A stretch of 51,858 bases of DNA from Gammaproteobacteria bacterium (GCA_014239255.1 JAAZZE010000010.1:1-51858), one strand, 5' to 3'. Counted from the first letter of the stretch, positions 41,114 to 49,837 are shown. The notes: generated by a model from the letters alone, not told the origin. Program-made: numbers and translations.

Positions 41114-42469
41114 TTATTTTCTCAAACGCAGTTTCATCCTCATGCCGTGAAGGGGGCGCAGAGTACTTCGAGGGCTTAACACTACAGAAAAATCGGGAGG
41201 GAGGCTAAAACGAAATCGTTTTACAAGCGTGGCAACAATAATTTTCATTTCGAGCATCGCGAAATGAGAGCCTATACAGTATCTTGCACCGCCTCCAAAG
41301 GGAAAATAAGCAAATCGGTGTGTATCGTTGATACCCTTTTTGAGAAAACGTTCAGGCTCAAATTCATTCGGTCTTTGCCAAAACTCAGGGTGTCGATGAG
41401 TTAGAAAGGCGCACATCCAGACGTGATGGTCTTTGGGTAAGTGATAGCCGTCCAGATTGTCGCTCCCTACTGCCCGTCGGGCAAACCACCAGCCTGGTGG
41501 GTAAAGACGCATCGTTTCCTGAATTAACGCTTCTGTATACTTAAGTTGACATATCTCTTCCAGTTGAACAAATTCTCCTTTAACCACACTCTGAATCTCT
41601 TCTTGTAGTCTCTGGTCAGACTCAGGAGATTGCGAAAGACTGTACCAAAGCCATGCGAGAGTATTGGCGGTCGTTTCGTGACCGGCTAGAAACATAATTA
41701 GAACCTCGTCGCGGACTTGGGAGTCGGTCATGCTTTCACCAGTCTCGGGATCCCTTGCATGGATGAGTCTGGAGATTAGATTGTTGTCATCAACGTCTTG
41801 TGTTCGTTGGTTAGAGATTATTCGATGAACTACAACGTCCAATTCCCGAATTGCGTTTCGTAAACGTTTATGCTCCGGAGTTGGAACCCAGAGAGGCAGG
41901 TCGATAGGTCGGAGAATCCGGGCGTGGCTAATACGAAAAATATAATCTAGTGCCTGGCCTACTGAAGACGTGGCATCACTCACATCCTTTCCTAAAAGAG
42001 CTAGGCTGACAATTTTTAGAGTAATGCGCATCATATCGCTATATAGATCGAAGGATGGAAGGTCTAGGTAATTCTCCTCCCAGTGTTCTGAAAGAGATTT
42101 TGCCTCTTCGAGCATAATTCTGGAAAAACTATCAACAGGGGCCTTTTTCAGAGTTGGCTGGACAATGCGCCGCTGGCGGCGCCAATGGTCTCCTTCACTG
42201 GTAAAAAGTCCTGTACCCAGTACCTCTCGATATTTCAAAATTCCCCGGGTAGATTTGCTGTAGTTTTGTTGATTTTGTGACAACACCTGTTGAATTAAAC
42301 TCGGATGGAGGGCGACATAACCTTTAACACCAGAAAGCTTCAAATGAAAAAGGTCACCGAATTGCTTCTGGCAACCATCAAGGAATCCTAGCGCATCTTT
42401 GGTAAAATCTCGCGCATTTCCAAGTATCGGAAGCCCTTTCGGTCCCGGCGCCTGGTTGCGACTATTCAT
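41114..42469 (-). CDS. Cytochrome P450
   Basis: A 451-residue P450 without an N-terminal membrane anchor; it opens with the proline-rich PGPKGLPILGNARDF. The I-helix oxygen motif is AGHETTAN, the K-helix ExxR is in ETMRLYPPGWW, and the haem-binding loop is FPFGGGARYCIG with C398 as thiolate ligand. The style resembles bacterial CYP102-domain/CYP4-like fatty-acid or lipid hydroxylases. No ferredoxin or reductase gene is nearby. It is divergent from the E2-like acyltransferase gene with 104 bases between starts, so the two probably share a control region. Confidence 0.93.
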   Translation of the reverse strand: MNSRNQAPGPKGLPILGNARDFTKDALGFLDGCQKQFGDLFHLKLSGVKGYVALHPSLIQQVLSQNQQNYSKSTRGILKYREVLGTGLFTSEGDHWRRQRRIVQPTLKKAPVDSFSRIMLEEAKSLSEHWEENYLDLPSFDLYSDMMRITLKIVSLALLGKDVSDATSSVGQALDYIFRISHARILRPIDLPLWVPTPEHKRLRNAIRELDVVVHRIISNQRTQDVDDNNLISRLIHARDPETGESMTDSQVRDEVLIMFLAGHETTANTLAWLWYSLSQSPESDQRLQEEIQSVVKGEFVQLEEICQLKYTEALIQETMRLYPPGWWFARRAVGSDNLDGYHLPKDHHVWMCAFLTHRHPEFWQRPNEFEPERFLKKGINDTHRFAYFPFGGGARYCIGSHFAMLEMKIIVATLVKRFRFSLPPDFSVVLSPRSTLRPLHGMRMKLRLRK

Positions 42470-42573
42470 TGCCTAATTTGACCTCATCTTTTTTCAATTC
42501 AAGATCAAGTATGAAACTTGGGAGAATTATTGTACTAGTGGAGCCTTTAGATTTCTAATCCTCGGAGGACTCA

Positions 42574-43371
42574 ATGTTTACTCGGAAACCGTTGACGAAA
42601 AATCGTTTATTTATCTACCATATGTTACGGCGTTCTCGTCTTTCCCACTCACCACTCAGCATTAATTATCTATGGGACGCTCACGATGTGCTGGAACGAT
42701 TAGAGAGGCTATCTCAGGAGAATGGCAAGGTTGGACTAACCGCTCTCGTCATTAAAGCTACCGGGGATCTTCTTAGTGAACACCCTCGACTAAACACTCG
42801 GTTATTCCAGGGTTTTTTTCGTTTGGAATTGGTTTCCTATCATCATGTGAGCTGCAGTACGGTGGTGGCTCGCAAGGATAGTGCCGGGGAGGAAATTTTG
42901 CTGCCTTTAGTGATTCGAAATGTTAGTCAATTGTCTGTCCGGCAAATTCAAGAACAGTTAACCCATTACAAGACGGTGTCTCTAGAGAATTTGGAGCAAC
43001 AGACTGGTGTAGCAAAGTCGAAAAAGTTTCCTGATTGGTTGATGTACTGGATCCACCGGCGATTTAGGTCAGATCCGGATTTTACCCAGAAACAAATTGG
43101 AAGCACATACGCTGTCTCAGCGTTGGTGCACCGAAATAGCGGTGCTGTCGCTGGGCATACGCCTGTAATCCAAACTAGTTTTTTCCCAGGTAATATTGAA
43201 GAAAGAGTCGTGCCCTATCGAGGTGAGCCTGCGATCCGTAAAATGCTTACCTTCACGATAGTTGTAGACCATTGCGTCGTGGACGGATCGGATATTTATC
43301 AAGCTGGTTTCAGCCTTCAGGAAAAACTCTGTAGTGTCGACTACCTGATGGCAAAAGTTGATTCTCCATAG
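42574..43371 (+). CDS. Stand-alone 2-oxoacid dehydrogenase E2-type acyltransferase domain
   Basis: A 265-residue protein with the catalytic chloramphenicol-acetyltransferase-like fold of E2 subunits but no lipoyl domain or E3-binding domain. KVGLTALVIKATGDLLSEHPRLNTRL near 52-77 is the conserved CoA/lipoamide channel block; FTIVVDHCVVDGSD near 227-240 supplies the HxxxDG motif (H233, D237, G238), the catalytic centre. CGGAGGACT precedes the ATG. Without a lipoyl arm it cannot serve a normal dehydrogenase complex, so it probably transfers acyl groups from CoA to another acceptor. It is flanked by a P450 and a lipase-like gene. Confidence 0.75.
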   Translation: MFTRKPLTKNRLFIYHMLRRSRLSHSPLSINYLWDAHDVLERLERLSQENGKVGLTALVIKATGDLLSEHPRLNTRLFQGFFRLELVSYHHVSCSTVVARKDSAGEEILLPLVIRNVSQLSVRQIQEQLTHYKTVSLENLEQQTGVAKSKKFPDWLMYWIHRRFRSDPDFTQKQIGSTYAVSALVHRNSGAVAGHTPVIQTSFFPGNIEERVVPYRGEPAIRKMLTFTIVVDHCVVDGSDIYQAGFSLQEKLCSVDYLMAKVDSP

Positions 43372-43445
43372 GCCTTGGTTTGGTTACCTAGTTTTATCTT
43401 TGATGACATATTATAGGTGTTGTACACACTACCTAACTAATCATT

Positions 43446-43751
43446 ATGCTTCCTTATGTGGTCGCAGAACTCTGGTCGCCTCAACTGTTGGATGGTGCGT
43501 TGGTTATGATGATGTCAGTAGTACTGTTTATGCGGTACCAGACTGGGTTCATTGACTGTCCGGTCAGTCTGATTCGGCGGACACGCCAGGGATTTTTTGC
43601 AGCGATGGTATCAGTCACTGGTCGACTTGTTATTCGGTATCTAGCCGATCTTACTGTTAAACAGAACGAACTAGGAAATCTATGTCAGCGATCAGATTGG
43701 AATTTCTGCTCAACTTCTATTGCGATTCCGAAGATCGACTTTTGCCCGTGA
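43446..43751 (+). CDS. Doubtful 101-codon frame ahead of the patatin gene
   Basis: An ATG-started frame with a hydrophobic segment (ALVMMMSVVLFMRY) overlapping the putative 5' end of the next gene. It has no recognised family and no clear ribosome site. The gap 43372-43719 otherwise holds an inverted repeat TGTCCG ... CGGACA near 43557-43583 and no other gene. It is listed so the region is described; it may well be non-coding. Confidence 0.2.
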   Translation: MLPYVVAELWSPQLLDGALVMMMSVVLFMRYQTGFIDCPVSLIRRTRQGFFAAMVSVTGRLVIRYLADLTVKQNELGNLCQRSDWNFCSTSIAIPKIDFCP

Positions 43752-46062
43752 GATACTGTGGATAAACAGGGACATTCCGGTTCTAACGCCCGTTTGCAGG
43801 ATATTCTTTCAACAACATCTTACAATTTCAGAAGTGTTAAAAGAAATTCAATCTTTAGGTAGCAGTAGCAAGTTCCTTTCGTACTTGAGCGACGCGGAGC
43901 TTCAGACTCTGTCAGACGGGCTCAAAGAGGTGCGCTGTGGTTCGGGGCAAGCCCTAATAGAAACCGGTGAAAAAAATATTGCTACCTATATCGTACTTGA
44001 GGGGCAGATCGAGATTTTCGTCGTGACACAGTTAGGAATAGAGCAGACCCTCGATAGAGTAGGCCCCGGGGGCCTGGTTGGAGAGATGGCAATTGCTTCA
44101 GGGGGCAGACGACATACTGATGCCCGAGCCATCGAAGCGAGCCGTCTAGCCAGAATCCCGCTGGAAATATTCGAGAGATTGTTACAAGAGAAACCTGAGC
44201 TCTTCTGCTACGTCGCTGAGCTTGTTCAAACCCGTTTTCGCAAATTGCAGTTGTTTAAGCAACTCACCTTATTTTTTGGGCCAGTCGAGGTGTTTGAGGC
44301 AAATTTCTTAAGGCAGTGGATTTCTGAACTCGAGTGGCTAACCCTGAAGAGTGGCGAGACTCTTTTCAAAGAAGGTGAACTGACTGATTCAGCCTTTTTC
44401 CTGATAACTGGACGTCTCCGGGTGGCGCTGACAAAACAGTCTGGAGATGAGGTGGTCATTGCCGAGGTAGGTTCAGGAGAAATGATCGGTGAGATGGCGC
44501 TGCTGGCGGAAGGCAAACGCTCGGCCACCGTATCTGCGCTACGTGATTGTGTATTGGTTCAGATGTCTAAGCCTGTTTTCAATAAGTTAATTGATCGATA
44601 TCCTCGATGCCTAAAAAGCATCAACCGCATCCTGGTTGACCGTCTTCACAAGACATCCACAAGTCACCGTCCGCGGTCTCAGACTTCGAGCATTGCGCTG
44701 TTACCGGCTAACCCCTCAGTGCCAATAATGGAATTTTCGCGAGACTTGGCAACAGCGTTGGCCAGATACGGTTCGGTCGATGTGCTAACGAGTGACAAGG
44801 TTAACCAGGAACTGCATCAGCCGGGCATTGCACAATCGAAAGAAAACGAACCGACTTATCCGGGCCTGACCCAGTGGCTCAACGAGCGGGAAGAGTCTGT
44901 TCGCAGCCTTATCTATCAGGCTGACACTTCCTGGTCAAGATGGACTGAACGCTGTGTACGGCAGACAGATCAGTTGCTAATTGTCGGTATGGCAGGTTCC
45001 GATCCGGCACTTGGTGAAGTCGAGACAAAGCTTTCGCATGGGGGCGATGTTGGCCCATCACCTCATCAGATACTTGTGCTTATGCATCCCAGTCAATGCG
45101 ACCGTCCAAGAGAGACTGCCACATGGCTGGAACTACGCAACGTGGAACAGCATCACCACCTTCGCCGCCATAGCGATCTTCACTATGCAAGGCTGGCGCG
45201 GTTTTTGATTGGGGAGTCCATAGGCTTGGTTCTTGGTGGCGGGGTTGCGCGCGGCTATGCTCACATAGGCGTTATCCGGGCCCTGGAAGAGTCAGGTATA
45301 ACTATAGACATGATAGGTGGCACCAGTATGGGTGCTTGGATAGCGGGGCAGTACGCCTATGGTTACGATTATGAGGATATGATCCGAATCAACTCAGATG
45401 TCTTCCATCGCTCGTCCCGTGATTACACATTGCCTCTTTTTTCCCTACTTGCCGGCCGAGAACTGTGGCGTAGAGGTTCAAAATATCTTAGTGGCGTAGA
45501 AATTGAAGATCTCTGGCTACCGTACTTTTCTGTTTCAAGCAATCTGACTCGGGCCGATGTTGAGATTCATAAGGCAGGTTCTCTGGGCTGGGCTATCCGG
45601 GCGAGTGGCAGCCTCCCTGGAATATGGCCACCAATCAATTCTAATGGGGAACTACTGGTCGATGGTGCCGTGCTCAATAACGTACCAATTGATGTTATGC
45701 GAGGAACTTGCCCTGGCAAAGTGATCGCTGTCGATGTGTCGTCACCTCTCGATCTACAGGAAAATTCACCTTACGGTGAGAGTCTTTCAGGTTGGGATGT
45801 CCTCTGGAAACGCCTCTCCCCCTTTGGCTCCAGAATCAAGCTTCCAGGGATTTTTTCTATCATGACACGTTCAGCTGAGCTTGCGAGCGTGAGGGCTCAG
45901 CAACAGATCGTCTCGGCAGGGCTTGCTGACCTGTATTTACGCCCGCCGGTTAGCCACTTTGGTGCGATGGATTTACAAGCGGTGCGGGAAATTGCTGAAG
46001 CCGGCCTTGGTTATACCAAGGGGATGATCGAAAGTTGGCAAGAAGAAGGGAACGATAAGTAA
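43720..46062 (+). CDS. Patatin-like phospholipase with two cyclic-nucleotide-binding domains (NTE-like)
   Basis: Up to 780 residues. Two cNMP-binding domains come first (about 45-165 with GGLVGEMAIASGGRRHTDA, and about 195-310 with SGEMIGEMALLAEGKRSAT), then a variable region and a patatin lipase domain from about 500. This has GGGVARG (about 506, oxyanion hole), GTSMG (about 533, nucleophile Ser) and DGAVLNNVPID (about 647, catalytic Asp). The layout matches neuropathy-target-esterase-type lysophospholipases. The TTG at 43720 gives the longest frame; GTG 43834 is a plausible later start nearer the first domain. It probably hydrolyses phospholipids at the membrane under nucleotide or effector control. 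Confidence 0.88.
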   Translation: MRFRRSTFAREILWINRDIPVLTPVCRIFFQQHLTISEVLKEIQSLGSSSKFLSYLSDAELQTLSDGLKEVRCGSGQALIETGEKNIATYIVLEGQIEIFVVTQLGIEQTLDRVGPGGLVGEMAIASGGRRHTDARAIEASRLARIPLEIFERLLQEKPELFCYVAELVQTRFRKLQLFKQLTLFFGPVEVFEANFLRQWISELEWLTLKSGETLFKEGELTDSAFFLITGRLRVALTKQSGDEVVIAEVGSGEMIGEMALLAEGKRSATVSALRDCVLVQMSKPVFNKLIDRYPRCLKSINRILVDRLHKTSTSHRPRSQTSSIALLPANPSVPIMEFSRDLATALARYGSVDVLTSDKVNQELHQPGIAQSKENEPTYPGLTQWLNEREESVRSLIYQADTSWSRWTERCVRQTDQLLIVGMAGSDPALGEVETKLSHGGDVGPSPHQILVLMHPSQCDRPRETATWLELRNVEQHHHLRRHSDLHYARLARFLIGESIGLVLGGGVARGYAHIGVIRALEESGITIDMIGGTSMGAWIAGQYAYGYDYEDMIRINSDVFHRSSRDYTLPLFSLLAGRELWRRGSKYLSGVEIEDLWLPYFSVSSNLTRADVEIHKAGSLGWAIRASGSLPGIWPPINSNGELLVDGAVLNNVPIDVMRGTCPGKVIAVDVSSPLDLQENSPYGESLSGWDVLWKRLSPFGSRIKLPGIFSIMTRSAELASVRAQQQIVSAGLADLYLRPPVSHFGAMDLQAVREIAEAGLGYTKGMIESWQEEGNDK

Positions 46063-46290
46063 TATGAGTGGACCTTTTTGTATCACTTCAAAGTCCTAAC
46101 AGAACTTACCCGTTCAACAAAAAGAATACAATTTCGGGAAACTTTGTAAGTGAGGATGATTATCCTGCCTAAAGGTAACAAGGCTCGGACAAGGTGATTA
46201 GAGACAGGAGAAACGGAGAAACTCCTTTAAAGTGCTAATCAGACCATCAGTCGTACCTTCTCTAGTCTGACCACAGCGAAAAGATGGGCT

Positions 46291-46539
46291 TTAACAACAG
46301 AGGCTGATGTGGACAGGAATCTTCATGTCGTCGTCCCGCTTTTCCCTTGCGTCTTTTGAAGAAACATCAGGCACGGTCCCCAAAGAGAGGGGTTTTCGTT
46401 TTCCCTGAAAGCGATAATCAAGGCGCCACCACTTGCCGACTTTAGGGTGTACCAGTAGATACATACCCCGCTCATCGGCAAGTTTGTACGGCTTTTCTTT
46501 GGCTTTGGCTTTGGTGACTTTGAGGTTTGTCAGCGCCAT
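46291..46539 (-). pseudogene. Truncated tyrosine integrase (Arm-binding domain only)
   Basis: An 82-codon frame. MALTNLKVTKAKAKEKPYKL, then LADERGMYLLVHP and KWWRLDYRFQGKRKPLSLGT, is the N-terminal Arm DNA-binding domain (DUF4102 type) of P4-like integrases. Family similarity stops at about residue 72 (SSKDAREKRDD) and a stop follows after ten unrelated codons. The core-binding and catalytic domains, about 300 residues, are absent, and I find no remnant in 46063-46290. It is a dead integrase, left by deletion or rearrangement. It lies next to an attP-like site. Confidence 0.85.
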
Positions 46540-46624
46540 GACGGTAACCGTGGGGGCAACACCTTAGTTACCGTCAATTACCGTCGGATTACACTACATT
46601 AGCCTAGACCACTCTGGACGGTAA
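46540..46624. repeat. Arm-type repeats, left cluster
   Basis: GACGGTAA at 46540-46547 and 46617-46624, and TTACCGTC at 46568-46575 and 46578-46585: four copies of one octamer in both orientations, directly upstream of the integrase start. Arm-type sites of P4-like integrases look like this. Confidence 0.7.
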
Positions 46625-46688
46625 TTGAGTAGAAAGTCTATTAATTAAGTAGTATTCGGACTTTATCGGAGAGGGCTGGATGCTGGTT

Positions 46689-46713
46689 TGGTGGGCCCGG
46701 AAGGACTCGAAGT
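46689..46713 (-). other. Attachment-site core: tRNA 3'-end fragment
   Basis: On the minus strand the sequence TTCGAGTCCTTCCGGGCCC, followed by ACCA, reads as the T loop, T-stem 3' strand, acceptor 3' strand, discriminator base and CCA of a tRNA. The bases upstream do not complete the T stem, so only the 3' end is present. It lies between two clusters of arm repeats. Confidence 0.7.
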
Positions 46714-46763
46714 GATTTATAAGCTATTGAATCATTGAGGTAAGTTACGCCATCCCCAAATAG

Positions 46764-46783
46764 TTACCGTCAAAGTTACCGTC
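46764..46783. repeat. Arm-type repeats, right cluster
   Basis: TTACCGTCAAAGTTACCGTC: two direct copies of TTACCGTC with four bases between them, on the far side of the tRNA-like core from the integrase gene. Confidence 0.7.
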
Positions 46784-47322
46784 TAAAGTGCTGGATTTGG
46801 TTGGACGTGATTGGACTCAAGTGGATCAGGAGGGGTGGTGTAGGTTAAATAGCGTCAGAATGACAAAAGTGGGTAGATAGGTGAAGTTACTGCTAAATGA
46901 GTCGATCCATCCGTATGTACCGTACACAGGTTGTGTGGTTAGACACTGATGCGTTACCCGCACTTAAGAGCAGAGGATTTGATTAAGAGGTTGGGATGAA
47001 TGAGGTTAACAACCGCTGTTCTGACTCCTACCACCCCCACTAATCATCTCCAACTCAAAGTCAGTCAGGTCACGATCTTGGCCTAGAAAGTCTGCATGGG
47101 CATACACCTCAACTGGGCTAAGCTAGGCTCGCACGCCGCCTTGTCGAGGTGCGAACGTAGATAGGGTATTAATCTTTCGAGTGGCAACCGCTCATCCGCA
47201 CGGGGTTGCGTCAATTCGGCTTCTTCGCCGTGTCCGACCTGAGTGTGTTGGGGTATCGTCTAATACGCCAAGTTATGTCCGATGGCCTAAATTCACCAGC
47301 GTATGGTTGCCTTCAAGCGCTG
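46784..47322. other. Non-coding spacer beyond the attachment site
   Basis: About 540 bases without a recognisable gene. A 72-codon plus frame at 47181-47399 overlaps the end of the MATE gene and shows no family. No terminator, repeat array or RNA is evident. It probably contains decayed sequence from the integrated element. Confidence 0.4.
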
Positions 47323-48663
47323 TTAGTCAAGGGCCCCAAGTAGTTTTGGATACTGCCACCAGAGTACGAGCCCGCGTACGACAACAAAAACGCTTATAGC
47401 TAGCCACAAACCATGATTGCCTAACAGCGGTAGAGTAAGCCAGACGGTGACCAGATAAGCACCACCGGATAGTAACATGCAGTCGCGCATCGCGGCTGAT
47501 CGAGTCGTGCCAACAAAAACTCCGTCGAGCAGGAAGCTCCACACAGCAATGAGGGGTATCACGATTAGCCACCACAGATATGCGCTTGATGTTTCGCGCA
47601 CAATCGTGATGTCCGTCATAACGCCGACCAGCATTTCACCGCTCAACCAAAAGACGAGGGTGAAAAGACCCGCGATACCGACTGAGCAGACGCATGAGGC
47701 TCTGACGGCGGCCTTGAACGCCGCTTTATCGCGTTTCCCAAAAGCGTATCCACCGAGCGCCTCAACCGCATGCGCAAAACCGTCAAGGCCGTAGCTCGCG
47801 AGATTAAAAAAATGCATCAACACGACGTTGGCGGCGAGCAGCACATCGCCCAGGGTGGCGCTTACGGCAGTGAAGTGCGCGAACACTAATAACACGCTGA
47901 CGGTACGAACCATGAGATTGAGATTGACGACAACTAATTGTTTGATCCGACTCGCTTCTAACAACAGCGACCATCGGGTGCGCGTGTTGAATTGTCTGAT
48001 GCTGGTGACCACGAACCACAGACCGACCAACATCGCGAGGTATTCACTGATGACTGTTGCGATGGCAACGCCTTCGACGCCCCAGCCGAAACTGACGACA
48101 AACAACAGATCGAGCGTGACGTTGGTGACATTCAACACCAGTTGAGAAATTAGCGCGCCACGCATGCGTTGCATGCCGAACAAAATGCCCAGCACAGCGA
48201 AGTTGATTAGCGCCGCTGGCGCTCCCCAAATGCGATACTGGAAGTAGGTATTGGCGTGCTGCTCGACGCTTGCGCTGCCTTCGATCAGACGGAAGAACGT
48301 TATGGCAATCGGAACTTGCGTCGCGATCAGTGCCAAGCCGATGACGGCCCCCAGCAACACTGCACGTACGCAGCTGTCGTGAAGCTCCGCATAGTCTTTC
48401 GCACCATAACGCTGTGCGACAAAACCGGTCGTCGCCATGCGAAGAAATGCGAAGGCCCAATACAAAAAACTGAAAAGTACCGCCGCGAGGCCCACCGCAC
48501 CGATCAACGATGGGTCAGGAAGATGCCCAACTACTGCCGTGTCGACAGCGCCCGCCAGTGGCACGGACATGTTCGCGAGAATGATCGGCCAAGCGAGCGA
48601 CCACACACGGTGATTCCATTCACCGGATGTAGAAGGCAGTGCCCGAGTTGCGGGCTCAGTCAT
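47323..48663 (-). CDS. MATE-family efflux transporter (DinF-like)
   Basis: A 446-residue inner-membrane protein with about twelve hydrophobic segments. AWPIILANMSVPLAGAVDTAVVGHL at the N terminus (residues about 24-48) and the internal repeat near 250-300 (LASYGLDGFAHAVEALGGYAFG) are typical of the DinF branch. It is a cation-driven multidrug or metabolite exporter by family. It stands alone on the minus strand between the integrase remnant and the ureohydrolase block. The 214 bases upstream (48664-48877) hold one copy of a 23-nt inverted repeat. Confidence 0.9.
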   Translation of the reverse strand: MTEPATRALPSTSGEWNHRVWSLAWPIILANMSVPLAGAVDTAVVGHLPDPSLIGAVGLAAVLFSFLYWAFAFLRMATTGFVAQRYGAKDYAELHDSCVRAVLLGAVIGLALIATQVPIAITFFRLIEGSASVEQHANTYFQYRIWGAPAALINFAVLGILFGMQRMRGALISQLVLNVTNVTLDLLFVVSFGWGVEGVAIATVISEYLAMLVGLWFVVTSIRQFNTRTRWSLLLEASRIKQLVVVNLNLMVRTVSVLLVFAHFTAVSATLGDVLLAANVVLMHFFNLASYGLDGFAHAVEALGGYAFGKRDKAAFKAAVRASCVCSVGIAGLFTLVFWLSGEMLVGVMTDITIVRETSSAYLWWLIVIPLIAVWSFLLDGVFVGTTRSAAMRDCMLLSGGAYLVTVWLTLPLLGNHGLWLAISVFVVVRGLVLWWQYPKLLGALD

Positions 48664-48773
48664 TTCGAAGTACCCCGCGTTTCTCCGCTTGGCGGCGCAG
48701 TTCGATCTTCGATATGACGCCGCGCTCCACTATTGATAGCGGCCAAGTGTTGATAGTAGATTGTGGCAGGAAG

Positions 48774-48796
48774 GGGCGTTAATGCTGCCTATACTC
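48774..48796. repeat. 23-nt inverted repeat, left copy
   Basis: The sequence beginning GGGCGTTAATGCTGCC and ending TATACTC is repeated exactly, in inverse orientation, at 51622-51644. The two copies enclose 2.8 kb carrying the third ureohydrolase and the MFS transporter. No target-site duplication is visible outside the copies. Confidence 0.9.
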
Positions 48797-48877
48797 GAGA
48801 TTCCGAACTGAGATCAAGACCGCCGAGCAATTCTATATCGCATCGGAACAATACAATACTACAGCGCATAGCCTCGG

Positions 48878-49837
48878 TTACTCGAACTCAGGAGCAAGGC
48901 AAATGAGGGCTAAGCACTGGATCATAACCGTGGCCGCGAGGAAACTGGTCATGCCGCCAATGTCGTGCGGCGGACTTACGGTGTTCACATCGACAGCGAC
49001 AAAATTCAAACCAGCAAGCCCCTGGAGCAAAGATAGGCCTTCTCTCGCCGATGCTCCACCCCAAGTTGGCGTGCACACGCCAGGCGCACATGATGGATCA
49101 AAGAAATCCATATCAAAGCATAGATAAACGGGTTTTCCCGAAAATTTATCGTGGATCGTCGCCAGCACTTCCTGAAAACCACGATGAAACAACTCATTCC
49201 CATCGATTAAGCCATAACCATGTTCGCGGGTATGCTCGAACACACCTTGGCAGGTAACAGTGCCTCGAGGGCCGACATGCATTGAATTCTTTGCATCGAC
49301 CACGCCCTCCTCGGCAGCACGTGTGAATGTGGTGGCAGTGTTGTAAAGATCGTGTATTTGGTTGCCTGCCCCTGGGTATGTATCAGTATGAGCATCGATA
49401 TGGAGGACAACCAAGTCTGGATGAATTTTATGCAGGGCGCGCAATTGCGGAAGCGTCACCGCACCATCGCCACCCATAGTAACCGGAATCGTTCCTGCCT
49501 CTGCAACTCGTGAAATTGCAGCTTCAATACGATCAAAAGATTCCTGGATTACACCCGGAGTAACATCCACATCACCACAATCAACGACATTAAGTCGTTC
49601 TAGCGGATTAAAATCAGCCAAAGGCGGTTGATATGGTCGTACCAGAGCAGACTGCTCGCGAATAGACCGGGGGCCTTGGCGAGAGCCGATACGGTTCGGG
49701 TGTGTCCCACAATCAAATGGAATTCCGACAATCGCCGCCTTGCTTTGACTGACATCCTTGGAGAACGGCACTCCCATGAAAGAATATCGACAGTTAAAAA
49801 GTCCTGAATCTGTTTCTTGTATGTTTTTCGCGGTCAT
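48878..49837 (-). CDS. Divergent ureohydrolase (copy 3), altered active site
   Basis: A 319-residue arginase/agmatinase-fold protein, starting at ATG 49837. D148/H150/D152 (IDAHTDTY) and D242/D244 (DMDFFDP) are kept, but the first metal-ligand His is Gly125 (GGDGAVT instead of GGDHxxT). The Glu normally found in VVEVAPAYD is replaced in DVNTVSPPHD by Thr. The protein is only distantly related to copies 1 and 2. It may use one metal, a different metal, or act on another substrate. An MHS transporter gene lies upstream on the same strand, 328 bases away, so a transporter-hydrolase pair is likely. Confidence 0.82.
   Translation of the reverse strand: MTAKNIQETDSGLFNCRYSFMGVPFSKDVSQSKAAIVGIPFDCGTHPNRIGSRQGPRSIREQSALVRPYQPPLADFNPLERLNVVDCGDVDVTPGVIQESFDRIEAAISRVAEAGTIPVTMGGDGAVTLPQLRALHKIHPDLVVLHIDAHTDTYPGAGNQIHDLYNTATTFTRAAEEGVVDAKNSMHVGPRGTVTCQGVFEHTREHGYGLIDGNELFHRGFQEVLATIHDKFSGKPVYLCFDMDFFDPSCAPGVCTPTWGGASAREGLSLLQGLAGLNFVAVDVNTVSPPHDIGGMTSFLAATVMIQCLALICLAPEFE

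Noticed and set aside
43557-43583. TGTCCG ... CGGACA inverted repeat as a terminator
   Set aside because: The loop is long and no T tract follows in either direction; it may be a chance dyad.
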